From assembly GCF_026914265.1 (NCBI RefSeq), contig NC_069130.1, positions 3,928,001-3,992,000 on the forward strand: DNA of 64,000 nt, written 5' to 3'. The translations under genes and the position numbers were made by a program. The notes under the pieces were generated by a model, which saw only the letters and a list, made by a program, of their open reading frames with translations, was not told the DNA's origin and searched no databases. This document shows, in pieces, positions 36,961-49,800 of this stretch. How positions within the stretch are numbered: the first letter of the stretch is position 1; every line of letters begins with the position of its first letter. This stretch comes from Mya arenaria. Taxonomy: Eukaryota; Mollusca; Bivalvia; Myida; Myidae.

Positions 36961-37624
36961 CAAATGTCGTACGTACATATTTTTTATAAATTATTTTCAA
37001 ACTTGTAAGCAATCGTTTGAAACATGGTGGCGATCGTTTTATAGCATTGGAAAATTGTTTTGAAACATGCGAACGATTGTTTTAAAATATCTGAGCGATT
37101 TTCAAACAGGTATGCATTTGTCCGGCTAATTGATGTTATACGATTATGGCAGAAGCTTCATGGTCAAACAGCTTGATGCTATAGCTGACAACAGCGTTTC
37201 AAATATTTATTCAAACTCGCCAACACAACATATACGAGTAACAGATCAATCATTCATCACCAGGTCAGCAAATGATACTCTTGTGGGGTATGTTCTAGAT
37301 CAACAGTTGCTTTCTGTATTGCGCCCTGACAATCCATTGTCGCTATCTGTAAGGGTAAAATAGTTTTATGCATAAAATAGTAGAATATGGAAGTTTTCTT
37401 AAATGATTAAGCTATTTCAGTTAATGGGTTTCAAAAAGCAATACATAAACATTCAAGAATGGATGCATTTGATTCATTGCTTGATTGGGAAATCGATAAT
37501 TAGAAAGATAAAACATTGAATTAAAAAGTCAAACATATGCGTTTCAAAATACCACACAAATCATCGGTCGTGCGTGTTTTAAACACTCATCGCTTTCACC
37601 TGAAACAATTTCAAGCAACATTCT

Positions 37625-37860
37625 TTGCAAATTGCATGGTTTTGTAGAATAGTTTTATTACAATGAACAATACAGAGACATCCCCCGTAGCCATAACTTA
37701 AACGGTAACCGTGTTTATTGGCACTTGGTTTATTATTACAGTGAACCGAATACAGAGACATCGCCAGTTGCCCTAACTTAATGGTAGCCGTCTAGAGGAA
37801 TGTGGTTTCTTATTACAATGATCAATACATATAATTCATAATGATAACCGTTCAAGAGAC
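37625..37860. repeat. Three diverged ~82-bp direct repeats
   Basis: Each copy contains GTTTNTTATTACANTGANC, AATACAGAGACATC and TAACTTAA-GGTAGCCGT. The last copy runs into GTAGGTTCAAGTCC, which resembles a tRNA T-loop, but no tRNA could be folded. Confidence 0.55.
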
Positions 37861-37921
37861 TGTAGGTTCAAGTCCTGAACGAGACTCAGCGAGAGACACC
37901 AAACGTCACAAGGTAACACAT

Positions 37922-38076
37922 ATAGGATCTGACACGAGTTGTCATTTAACACAAGATTTTATTAAACAAGTTCATGAAATTTGTTAGTAAGCAAGCCTCT
38001 GGCGAGCTTACTAACAACTTTCATGGACGAGTTTAATAAAACTATTGTATAAAATGACAAAGTGTCAGATCTTTTT
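37922..38076. repeat. Foldback element with ~66-bp arms
   Basis: Left arm AGGATCTGACACGAGTTGTC to GTTAGTAAG and right arm CTTACTAACAACTTTCATGG to AAAGTGTCAGATCT are inverted, with a 15-base centre. It would form a long imperfect stem. Confidence 0.85.
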
Positions 38077-39245
38077 TTATCACATACTTAAAACGGTGTT
38101 TTTATTACCAATTTAGTTTCACTTTCTGGTCCATTGTTTGACAGCCAAAGTAGTCAGAGTGGAATGTCAACGATGCGCCATATAAATAGTTCCATATCAA
38201 AATGACAAAAATAGCTAGCAGTTACCAGGTTTTAATTCTGATAAAGCGCTTAACAAGTCACAAATATTAAAATGTGTAGTAAAATATCCAACAACATGAA
38301 TAACGAACAATTTAAACCAAACAAAACCCAACAAGTACACAATTTGATGACGTCACACTGAGAGTACATGCATTTACGCGGTTTATGTGACCTACGTCGG
38401 TCTGTCAAGTTTTACTGTGTGCATGGATTTAAAAGTTATTCGTTGTCGCTTTCTTCAATGGTTTTGCAGCGTTTGTCACTAATGTGGCTGTATTTGTTGA
38501 CTGACTGCATATTTCTGTGACTAGTGATCTGAATGATCTGGTTGGCGGAACATTGTTTTCAGAAAGTTTTTAAACAATATGAACTATGATTCGTTAGCCA
38601 TTTGTCTCCCGGAAGTCCTACAGCTTCATTAAGGTAGGTATTTGTTGGCGTTTAAACCATTTTGTTTATAAACAATGCGCAGGGATATCTAGGTCGCGTG
38701 TGATTAGTCTAGCCAATAGAAATGTCTGATACGTTATCTTACACATGTGTAAGATAAAAATATTCGTTATGGGTATATTACACGGAAAACAGGGATGTGA
38801 TATACTGCAATAACATATGAATTATTAAAATATATTTAGTTAAACCTAATTGGATTTCCACCTTGCATTATGAATTATCTCACCGTTAGGATTTCTTGAA
38901 AACAGTCCAGGAGTATAGCGTATTTATGTTTCCGTGATCCGGTCTCTAAACTTGCCAAGGGAGAGTAGATTGGTAGTTGGGAGCAAATAGAAGAGACCTA
39001 TAAATGTAAAAAAAACAAATCACGTGATCCCGAAGTAGCAATATTGAAAGCAAAAGGACCCAAATATCGTGTAAGATTTAAACAGAGTGTCAAGTATCCC
39101 CTAAGCAATGCGATAACTTGAAGACTTCAGGAGATTATATTTCGTGAATATTTAAATGGACCTGGCTACATGGCGAAATGGTTGCTTTAAACATCTCTAA
39201 AGTAAATAACGGACATGGTATAGCGAGACTTCAACGAGTACCGTG
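38077..39245. other. 3' flank of the TSP1 gene, no gene seen
   Basis: No exon, repeat or RNA gene could be supported. It should contain the TSP1 gene's 3' untranslated region if the terminal exon is right, but no clear AATAAA on the minus strand was located close to the stop. Confidence 0.4.
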
Positions 39246-39418
39246 TTAAAATCGTACGTTGAAAGCAAATAATAACCAAACATTGATAACCTGAACGCCT
39301 ATTATCCAGGAATCTGTGCCGGGCGCCAGACACATCTCGGAAATCATGCCTTTAGGGTCAATACCGGAACTACCCGAACCGGAAGTATCCGTACCGGAAG
39401 TGTTATAGCAATTGAAGT
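39246..39418 (-). CDS. Proposed terminal exon of the TSP1 gene (hydrophobic tail)
   Basis: The reading frame is open from a CAG acceptor. It adds exactly two bases to the phase-1 donor of the preceding exon (giving Asp) and runs 56 residues to TAA. The content is Cys-poor: a Ser/Thr/Gly linker (SGTDTSGSGSSG), then a hydrophobic segment of about 17 residues at the extreme C-terminus. Phase agreement and position fit, but the acceptor's pyrimidine tract is poor and no homologue was recognised. The true 3' end could lie elsewhere in 38.1-39.8 kb. Confidence 0.45.
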
Positions 39419-42400
39419 CTGCGGACTGGGCGCCGCGCATTGCATCTTTAAGCAATGTTCCATCACAAACTTTTATGTCTAAAAGGGGGTGATTTTGAAA
39501 TTATGCATGCATCTGTTAGTAAAACGGCATTGTTTTTCAATTTCTTTTATTCGATCGTGCTAAAAAAAGCTAAAGTATGTTATACATAAATGTCACAAAG
39601 CAATTCACTTATTGTAACGTACTGTCTATGAAAATGAGCACAATATTTTCTGTTAAGGTAATAATTTATGAGGTTGAATAAACAAAGTCGACGAGCATGG
39701 ATTGGCAGATACAGCTCTTTGGTAAAATAGAGGGACATAAGAAAATGTCAATGCCAAATTTGCCTTCCCGATATTATCAACATACCATAACACATCAAAC
39801 TGCTAGGGGTACTTGAACCTAGCCGACAGAAATGAACCTACCTGATGGACATGGCCCGTTGTCACACTCGCGGGAGAGCATGGAATCGCCTGTACACTGT
39901 CTACCGCCATTGGCGGGGGCGGGAGCCGTGCACGTTCGGAGGGTCCGCTGCATCCCCATTCCGCAGATGGAGTTACAGGAAGTTAGATTAGACCAACCTG
40001 TCCATCCTCCGTCTAGGTGAGAACGTTTTAAACTGTTAAGCTTTCGTGAATTTATAGTGTAGCAACACAATTCGATGATACACGAATTTCTGATTTGTAA
40101 ATATTCACTCCTTGACAAAATGACGCGGAAAGGGTAACTACCTCTTAAACATCCGGGCATTTCACATTTCTCAAACGAGGCAGGGGAACCCTCACACTCT
40201 TTGCCACCAAATTGTGGCGGGGGCTTTTCGCACTTCCGGGTTGAGTAGGCCACTCCCACACCGCACGTGACACTGCATGAGCCAGCCGAGGTAAAATTAC
40301 CCCACCCACCGTCTGGAAGGGCAGAGTACTCCACATCGGATGCTTTTACTCAAAGCTACATTCTGAATTTTTAATTAAAACACTTTTTCTCTCAGCAAAA
40401 TAGTAAGATGGTAAAAGTAGATAACATACCATTGGCAAGCAGTACATCAATTGCTGAAATACTGCAGAAACTGTGGGAACCAATTGTCTGTCTTTGGACT
40501 TTCCTACACATCGATAATTTCACTCAGTAGCCGGTTTTCATGCATATTGCGAGAACGTCCTTTCGGTAGAGTGAAGTCTTAGATTATTTTTATTCCGTTT
40601 TTGGAAGTGTTAAATGTATGGTTCTGATGGTCAGTCATCGCTCTTTCAGCGTGGAAATAGCATCATATCAGCTTTTTTATTTTTAACAATAATGGGGGCT
40701 ATGGAAACGTGCAATTTACGGCAAATGACCATTACTTGCATGCCGCATCCACCACATAATCACTCATCGCTGTGACTAGCGATCTCACTACATATCTTTA
40801 CCCATGCAGAACCGCCCGCCATTGAGCGGCCTTGAAAATCACATGTTTGTGCCTGCTTATCACCTCCGAATCTTGCAAATTGAAACCAATAGAACGCAAT
40901 TACTTACCTATTGGGCATGCAACATCATAACATACATCGATATCACTGTCAACTCCCGCACAGGGCCGTCCACCATGAAGAGGCGCTGGGGAATCACATG
41001 TTCGGTTTCGATAGCGGCCTCCGTACCCGCACGTGACACTGCAGCCGCTCCAATCGCTCCACGTGCTCCACCCGCCATCTAGGGATACGAAGAGTCAGAT
41101 ATCGTAACTCGGTTGTTAAGTTAGTTTAGCTGTTATCTGAGTGCGATTGAATTTATTTTGATAATAACGTTGTAACTTAGAACTAGTAAACGATGCAGAA
41201 TAAGTTTAAAATAGCCTTTCATGATAGAACTATTCATCAAAAAGGAAACAAGTTTCTATCAGACTTATTACCAAATTGTAAAAATAGTCACAAAGGCGTG
41301 TAATTGACGCGTTCCATGCTTTGTCCACTTCGGTCATATACACTGGAAAGTGATGCACCTTTCGAATTAAATGATTTGGTCCTGACACTACATCGTCGAC
41401 AAAAAGGTGAACAAAACACAAACATTGCATTGGATATGAGTTAAGTTAATAATATAAATTATATTTCTAATATAATTTCATAGTAAGCACTCGGTCAAAA
41501 AATCATGACTACCATATCACATCAGACAGTGCTGCTTTGGTGAGGAAAAGACTACGCGCATTTATTTTACGTGTCTTTACCTGCAGAACAGGGCAAGAAG
41601 AGACCACATTTATTGTATGTGCCCTTACCTAAAGAACGGGGGGGGGGACAATAAAACACGCATTAAGTCCTTACCTACAGAACAGGGCAATAGTGCGCAG
41701 GAAGCCTTGTCTACAGTTGCGCCGTCACATCGGCTTCCGTTTACACAATGGCGCATGCGCAATTTTTCCCCGGTGCCGCAAGTGACGGTACACTGGCTCC
41801 AGGCGGTCCAGTCACTCCAAACGTTTACTAGAAATAATGTATGTACCTATTAAGTATAGTTCTGGTAAGAACTTTTAAGGACAGGATTTATGTATATACA
41901 TATATACATATGATAACACAATTGTTCATACAGTGTTTAAAAATTGTATTGGATCGTGATCATCATATCTGAATATGCATACATATATTTTTACGCTATT
42001 TTCTCAAATGATTTACGCCAGGCTTATTGCTAGTATTTAAAAATGTCAAAAAGGAAATTATATTTAGATAGTTTGAATAATAATTTTCCGGATAATCATC
42101 ACTGCAAAATTTGGATAAATATGTATCCTGAAACTCTAATAGTTACAGTGAATGTTTGACTCGTTTACGAAGTATGTATATACAACATGTATGATCTACC
42201 GGTGCAGGGGTTATGTTGCTGGCTAATCCCCGTGCAGTCCTTGCCGAAATGTGCGGGCGCCGGGTTGTTACAGCTGCGGTGTCGCTCCGTGCTACCTGTT
42301 CCCGTGGTGACCGAGCACGTGCTCCATGATGTCCAGCCGCCCCAACCTCCGTTTACTGGTGGACAAAATATACATATGATAACACAATTGTTCATACAGT

Positions 42401-45400
42401 ACTTAAAAATGAACTCTACGCACTGGGTTTACTAACTTATACAATACGGCTCCTAGTTGTGAACTAACTATACTAGTGATAATTTCTGTTATTCATCAAG
42501 TTATGATTTTGTAGATAACGAAGATCCTTTAATGAAACACACGTGACCTACTCGACCTATTCTAATCAGAGATCTCAGTCATAAAGTGAAACTATCTTAG
42601 GGTCATATGTGCGCTTTACGAATACGACACACTATTAAGCGAACATATACTGAATTTTGTTGCCAACTAAGACGCTCCTACAGATCCGTTTATGAATCGA
42701 TCATGTGACCTAATTAAACGGACCCTCTCGCGTTCCTTACGTCAGAAATATTCAATCAAAACCAGTGTAGTTACAATGCAACATTGTACATACAGGGGGT
42801 GGGACGTTAAATAGTTTCGGTAATTTAAATTATTGAGGTGCTTAAAGCCTAAGTGTCACGTAGGATTAAATAATTAGAGAACAAAAAGTGAGTATATAAC
42901 TATGATAGAGTCTCATATAATGTCAAATATATTCACGAGGTCCAAACGATGCTTTAGTAAAAGAAATGTTTGAGAAATACCAACGAAATTCCAAACTGGA
43001 TCACTGACTCACTATATGCTAATGAGGTAGATAAGTGGGCGGAGCATAGCGCTTTACAAACAGTACCTGAGCATTTGTCGGAAAAGAATGAAATTTCACA
43101 TAAGAAATAAGCTCTTTTTAAAAAAATATGATGCATGTATTTATGGATGAAAACTTATCCATGTTGGGTAGGGAAAAATCGCAGATTGGTACTCGCACAT
43201 GTTTTTGTTAAACGCATTTTTCACGTATGGCGAATTAAAATGTGGCAAATCATTAGGAATGTTAAAAATGAATGTGTAGAATTGCAACTGTTGTTGTCAG
43301 ACCATGGCATCCACATGTAAGCTGAAGGTTGTTATTGTAAATATTAAGGCGTTTGGAGCGTTCATTAAATTGCATCGCTTAATTGAAAACAAGCCAAATA
43401 ATCTCAAATAAATGTTGATGTTACGCAAACAATTAAAATGTTTTTCTCTAAAAGTAATACAAAAATACTATAACATACGACATTGCTGCCGGGGCATGAT
43501 CATGCTACTGTATTGTGATTGCGTCATCTTGACCAGTTATCGCGCTGTTTTTACTGCTTTTATACCGATTAATACCGATTCAATACTGATTGCACTGATT
43601 GATGGGTGAAAAAGACTACGATTGTTCCAAACCGATTAGATTTGAAGCTTGGAGTTACCTACTTGGACAGGTAACACTGCAGTTTGTGTTCTGGTGACGA
43701 TGGGTCGAGATGCCGCAGTGGATGTATACAACTGAATGTGTGGTGGTGTGGTTTGCCGTTGTGATATGGGCGATGCATTCTTTAGTGCGGGTTTTCGTGC
43801 CGGTGTTGCTGTCTGGACAGTTACTGATACAAGATCCCCAGTCACCCCAGGAACCCCATGTGTAGGTTGTGACGGCACCTTACAAACGAAGGGTATCAAT
43901 AAAACTGGAAAAATTACAAAAAATAAAGAAACACGAAGACAAGAAAGTAACCACACATTGGAATACAATGTAGGGTTATAAAAACCTTAAAACGTAGATG
44001 TACTATCTTTTGACAATGATCTCATAAATTCTGGAAACATGCTGAATTGAAAATTTTGTTTTTGTGTAAATATTCCTTTTAAACAAACAACTTAATCGAA
44101 TAAATGATTTAAATATAAAATTTATAATTGTATGACCCTATTGAGTTTATCGAATGACTGGAAAAGCGGATAAAGCCGGATGTGGCCCTTCTAGGTCCAC
44201 TTGAGGTTGCTAGGGGAAAAATATTGGAGAAACGGAGATGCGCAGGTTAAGCTACACAGTCAGTATTTATTAATCGGGCAGAGGATCCAAAAGTGGTTGC
44301 CTAACCGTATACGTTACTCGGAAGAGGTCGATACGCTACTTGCTAAACAGTACATTGGTCGGGGAAGGGGTTCGCTAGTGGTTGTTAAACAGTAAACTTT
44401 TGTCGGGGAGAAGAGGATCCAAATGTGGTTCCTACATAGTGAACATTGGCCGGGCAGAGATGGTTTTGAAACTTTTTGCTTAACTGTATACAATGATCGG
44501 GGAGAGAAGGATCTATTTGCGAATGCAACACTGTACTGTATACATTGGTTAGTGAAAAGCGGTCCGCTAGTGGCGCTACACAGTATTTATTTAAAGAGGG
44601 GGTCCACTTATGGCTGCCCAAATAAACTTTATACATTGGTTTTGGAATGGGGGACCGCTAGTTGTTGCTACAGATTATATCTTGGTAAATAAGAGGGGGG
44701 TTCGCTAGTGTCTATAACACTCGTCCATTGGTTGGGAAACGGATTACTCGCAAGTGGTTGCTACAAAGTATACATTGGAAAAGTACTGGGGGATCCAATA
44801 GTGGTTGCTTAACTGTATACGCTAGTCTGCGACAGGAGGGATACACTTAGAATTGCTACCTAGTAAACATTGGTTGGCAATACGGGGTTTGAAAGTTGTT
44901 ATCACATAAAATACTCTTCGGAGAAAAGTGGATCCGATAGTGGATGGAACACTGTATTCATTGGTCGAGGATAGCGGTTCCCCGAGTTTTTTTACTGCAT
45001 CTTAATCCGGCAGAGGTGGTTCGATAGTGGTTGCTACGCAATATACATTAGTCAGAGAGAGGAAATTAAGATAGTGGTTGCTACACTGTAAACATTGGTT
45101 GGGGATAAGGGAATACGAAAGTGGTTGCGACATTGTAGTCATTGGTCGAGGAGAGAATCCGCTAGTTTCTACTACACTGTATAGATTGGTCGGGGCAAGG
45201 GGGACTCGATTGGTTGCTACGCTTTACACATTTGCCGCGGAGAGGTAAATTAGCTAGTAGTTGCTACGCTGTAAACATTGGTTGAGTGGAGAGGGATCCA
45301 CTAGTGATTGCTGCTATGTATACAATGGCTGGAAGAGAACTTGAAAATGCGAGTGGTTGGTACGCTGTAAAATTTGGTTGGGTGGAGAGGGATCAACTAG

Positions 45401-46890
45401 TGATTGCTGCTATGTATACAATGGCTGGAAAAGAAGTAGGACATGCTTGTAGTTACTACACAGTTAACAATGGTTGGGTGGAGAGGGATCCGCTAGTGAT
45501 TGCTACTATGTATACAATTGCTTGAGAGAAGTAGGAGATGTTAGTAGTTGCTACACTGTAAACATTTGTTGTGTGGAGGGGGATCCGCTAGTGATTGCTA
45601 CTATGTATACAATGGCTGGAGAGAAGTATGATAAGCGAGTTTATACGCTGTTTTCAGTTCATGATGCGTGGATGCTCTGCAAGTGGTTGCTACACTGTTT
45701 TGTTTTCGTTTCAGAACGTGGGAGGGTCCGATTATGGTTGCTTCATAGTATATACTAGTTGAGAAGACGTTGTTTCGGCAGTGATTGCTACACTGTATAG
45801 ATTGGTTTGGAAGAGGGTGATCCAGTTGTGGTTCGTACACAGCATATATTGGTTGAACAAATTGGGGGTCCTCAAGTGAGTTTTTACACGGTAAACAATG
45901 GTCGAGGAGAGGAGGATCCTCAAGTGGTTGCTACACTCTATACGGTGTTAAACAGTATACATTTGTCAGGCATAGGGGGATTCGATAGTTGCTTAACTTA
46001 ATACCATGGATGGTCTTGAGGGGGGTCGGATAGTGGTTGTCACACCATATTCATTGGACAAGGGGGAATCGATAATAGTTCCTACACTGTAAACATTGTT
46101 CGGGGGAGAGAAATAAGCTAGTGGTTGGTTAACAGTATACAACGGTCGGAAATAGAGGGATTCAATAGGGGTTGCTTTATTAAATACCATGATCGGGGAG
46201 ACGGGGATCTGATTGGTCTGATAGTGGTTGCTACATAGTATACTGTAGCTTGAGAGAGGGTCCGCTAAAGTATAAAGGGGGGAGGGGCTCGAAAGTGGCT
46301 GCTTTACTGAATACCATGGTTGGTTTGAGGGGCATCCGATAGTGGTTGCTTCACGGAATAAATTGGTCGGGCAGAGTTGGATTCGATGGTGGTTGCGTAA
46401 CTGAATAGCATGGTCGGCGAAACGGGGATCCGATACTGTAAGCACTAACCAGGGAGAGGGCAATAAGGTAATGATCTATTTAAAGTATTTAGTGGTCGGG
46501 GAAAGGTGGTTGCTACACGGTAAACATTGGTAGTGGAATTGAATTCCGCTAGTTGTTTCTTAGCCTATATTTAGCTTAGTTTTAGTTAATTCACATTCAT
46601 GGCTGCTGTAACTTTCATCTAATACATGTTTATATTTTATCGATTTAGTCGAAGTAGCGGGGATTATGAAAGCTTAAAAAGGAATGGACGTCATTTTAAG
46701 GACTCGTTGGTGCGTATATAGTTAAGCCGTTTAACAAGTAGGTGATTTCCCTCTTCGAGACATGCCAGGTCACCAGCGCTTTGTTATAGATGGTATGATG
46801 AACATTGCAGGAAATAAATAATCGAGACTCACCTGCCACGTGTAGTATGGCAAAAATAAAGAGAACCCGTGCTGTTCCTTCAAACGCCAT
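39246..46890 (-). CDS. Secreted or surface-anchored protein with six thrombospondin type-1 repeats
   Basis: Eight exons, all joined by phase-1 introns, give 422 residues: 46833-46890 (signal peptide MAFEGTARVLFIFAILHVA), 43663-43878, 42200-42355, 41675-41827, 40908-41078, 40142-40312, 39842-40012 and 39246-39418. Exons 2-7 each encode one TSP1 module. Typical signatures are the Trp ladder (WGSWGDWGSC, WSDWTAWSQC, WSTWSDWSGC), CSVTCG and the PxPxxGGxxC loop. Such modules bind glycosaminoglycans or receptors and are often C-mannosylated on WxxW (family knowledge). Sequons include NFT, NLT and NRT. The last exon encodes a Ser/Gly-rich stretch and a hydrophobic run, WIIGVQVINVWLLFAFNV, two residues before the stop: a possible GPI signal or membrane anchor. 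I recognise the domain class but not an orthologue. Confidence 0.78.
41556..41692 (-). repeat. Three ~50-bp tandem copies of the TSP1 exon 4 donor edge
   Basis: On the minus strand, the genuine exon end GCCCTGTTCTGTAG then GTAAGGAC (41675) is followed by CGTTCTTTAG then GTAAGGGC (about 41626) and CCCTGTTCTGCAG then GTAAAGAC (about 41577). All three carry good donor consensus. Each copy also keeps CATTTAT-type flanking bases. Confidence 0.75.
44190..46545. repeat. 2.35-kb degenerate minisatellite in TSP1 gene intron 1
   Basis: About 40-45 loosely related units of 45-60 bp built on GGTCGGGGAGAGGGGATCC, then GCTAGTGGTTGCTACACTGT and ATACATT. A sub-block at 45280-45580 has a 96-bp double-unit period. 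Divergence is far higher than in the other arrays. It contains many open frames of 60-150 codons that follow the repeat and are not genes. Confidence 0.8.
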
Positions 46891-49800
46891 TAGCGAACCT
46901 GTGGAAAGGTTGAACGTCGCAACAAACAGATCGAGTGTATACATAACATCTATATATCTTGTTTCAAAAAAAGAGAAAAGATACTATATTTTTATATATG
47001 TCAGGTACACAGCTTGAGTTCTTTTGGGACATCTTTATTTTTCGTTAATATATTAAAAAGAAGGAAGGTTGCTGGAGTTTCTATCGTATTTGTGTATTCA
47101 AGGTTATATCAGCCTAGCTAATGTTAAAGTCCTTTATAGTCCTAAAAACCAGTCTTTCGGGGCGAGTGCCGTTTTTTTACCCCCTTATGTGTGTAATCTC
47201 TAATGTTGGATGTATACGGGGTGTATAACAACATACTAATTTATATCGAGTTTTACCTTTTCGGCACTGGGCTTATGATATTTTGCCATGACCAAATACA
47301 CATTGGTATACCTTATTTTGGGGTTTTTGAAAATGTTTTTGATAAGCAAAGACAATGCTGCTTAAATAAAATAAACTTCCAACCTACAAGCCGGTATACG
47401 CTGTTGATATGACTATGGATCATTTCCAGCTTACGTTACACGAATGATATGTATCATACATATTGAAATAAATCAAAAGTTTATCATAAACAATACAACT
47501 TTTTCCTGTGTTCGTGAATATATCTATCTTTTGACAAATGAAGTCATTGCTGCTTAAACAAAATATCCCCCCCCCCCCTCTGCAGCCAGTATTAACAGTG
47601 ACTTGACCATGTTTCCGGCTTACATAACAGAAATTGTATTGTCGTTCATTCTAAAAAATATCAAAATGTTATCATAATTCACAAATTAAACATTAGGCTA
47701 TTTATTACTTGCACTCTATTGGAAAAAGGTAAACAAAACTTACGTTCGTTAGCCTTAAAATGCACTTAAATAATTACAGGCATTATGAAAACCGGTATTA
47801 AGTCCAAACACTCGTTCTAAAATGTTCTATATACGGCAGAATTCGTGATGCCTTTATCAAGGTTTATATAGGGGCTGAACGAGGTCACTATGTACAGGTA
47901 TGACGTCACCATTGCGTCATATGTACTTCCGTTGTGTGGAAAATTCTCAATAAAAAATAATGTTTTCATGACTGATAGACATGTTTTCACATGCACAATA
48001 CACTGTAAATAAAAAATATCCTTATTCCTGAAACTTTTATACCTTAAGTATATATTATTGCTTGATTTATTATTTAGAATAGAGATTTAAACATAAACTG
48101 CTGCCCTATAGTTGAAAGGTAATTTTGGAAGAACTGTCATGGCGGACTGTGCCATTTTGAGAGTTTGTTTTTCAAGTGGAAAGATTTTTCTTAGGAATAA
48201 CTTGACCCCCCTTTTTATTGGCTTAAAAGGTAATTTAAAGCTTGAACTTTAAGAATATATATGTTTATCATAGTCTGCATTCGCTCGAAATGCCTTTAAA
48301 TGTTGTCTAAAAATAATCATTTCACATTGAATTATAGAGGAAATGACAATGGTGGTGTGTAACCTACAAGGGGCTTATCTAGAACAATGGTGAAGTTAGC
48401 CTCTAAATTATGTGCTAGTGTTCGTCTGCCTTCTTGTCCAGATTATTGCATGTATATACGTGTATACGTCACCAGATAAGGTATACGATGTACACTAATA
48501 GGAATCGTTGATGTCAGGAATCCACATATTATTGTGGTATATCTCACCTCCTACATGAATGACGCTATCCGATTGGCCAAGAGCGGTCATGCACGACGTG
48601 TATAATCCATACCCCCCGTAATTTCCAGTATGTTTCATACAACCCCTGTAACGTTCATACTCCGCAAAAGACATAACAAAATGGCGGCCGAAAAAATCGT
48701 AACTTCTCTCTCGGCTTATCTTTTCACTAAAGGGGAGCTAATTCATGCACGTTATTGAATATCCATTTTATTCAAGCAATCTGCTGTGTGTAACCGACTG
48801 TTTACATAAGCAATGGTTACAAAATGGCGATTTAAAACGGTTTACAAGCACAACAAGTGACGAATCTCTCAAAAAAGGTTAAAATTAAGTTCAGAAGAGA
48901 CGCTTCGATGCAACAGGAAATCTGCAAATGTGCTGAGGAGTTACCTTCAAGAAATTGTTAAAACGTAAGTGTTAAAAACAGTTAACTGTTGTTGTTTTTC
49001 TTATAATTACATTATTGACTGTGATACACCTTTCTTGTACAGTTATAATTTAATGTAACCTTACTGAGAAAATATATATGCTGTCAAACAATGTTTTTGC
49101 TATTTTTACATTGTTATTGTATTTATTCCAAATAAACTTGATTACATAAACTTTTGTATTTCTTAAAATATAATTTTGAGACTTGTCAAAATTTGAGCGT
49201 CACTGAATATTTTTATAACAAATACATTATATATTTATCTAATCTTGGTATTAAAGGTACTCGGTGAGATATATTCTTACACTGTAAGTAGTTGGGAGGG
49301 GGGGGGGATATGTGATATACACCCCCAGTGGTTTCATACCATGCGAGAGCACATACCCCCAGCTAATAACAGTGTAACTAATAATACTTTGCAAGGTAAA
49401 GAATATGTTATTTAACGATATAATGATACAACAATATACTAGAATTTGAAGGCCTTATAATAGCCTTGTAATATTTCAAATCGGTCATTGCACTTACGAT
49501 GACAGTTGAATTGATGAGCAAGATACTGCACTTATTGTATGTGCAACGCTTATGTTCGGTCACATTCTATACATGGCAAAGGCAAGCCCTACTCTTACAA
49601 GCGCGTAGTTGACTGTACGTAACAGGCTATAATATGCATCCGTTCATGTTCATTTATCATTGCCTGCTTGCGTTTAGATTGCGCGTACATTATTATGGAG
49701 TATGTGTGAGAGTGGACAGTGTGTGCGTATTATAGTGGTCAAACAACTTTCAATTGGTTAATATACGAATACATTTATGCACGTAATCACCCGTAACATT

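Noticed and set aside
37860..37900. tRNA-like T-loop GTAGGTTCAAGTCC
   Set aside because: No acceptor stem, D-arm or anticodon arm could be assembled around it.
39819..40334. Single 171-codon frame containing two TSP1 modules
   Set aside because: It reads through a 129-bp intron. Both modules end at good phase-1 donors and begin at AG acceptors, so they are separate exons.
45286..46463. Open frames on both strands in the TSP1 intron 1 array
   Set aside because: They follow the degenerate repeat; no domain, splice context or codon bias supports them.
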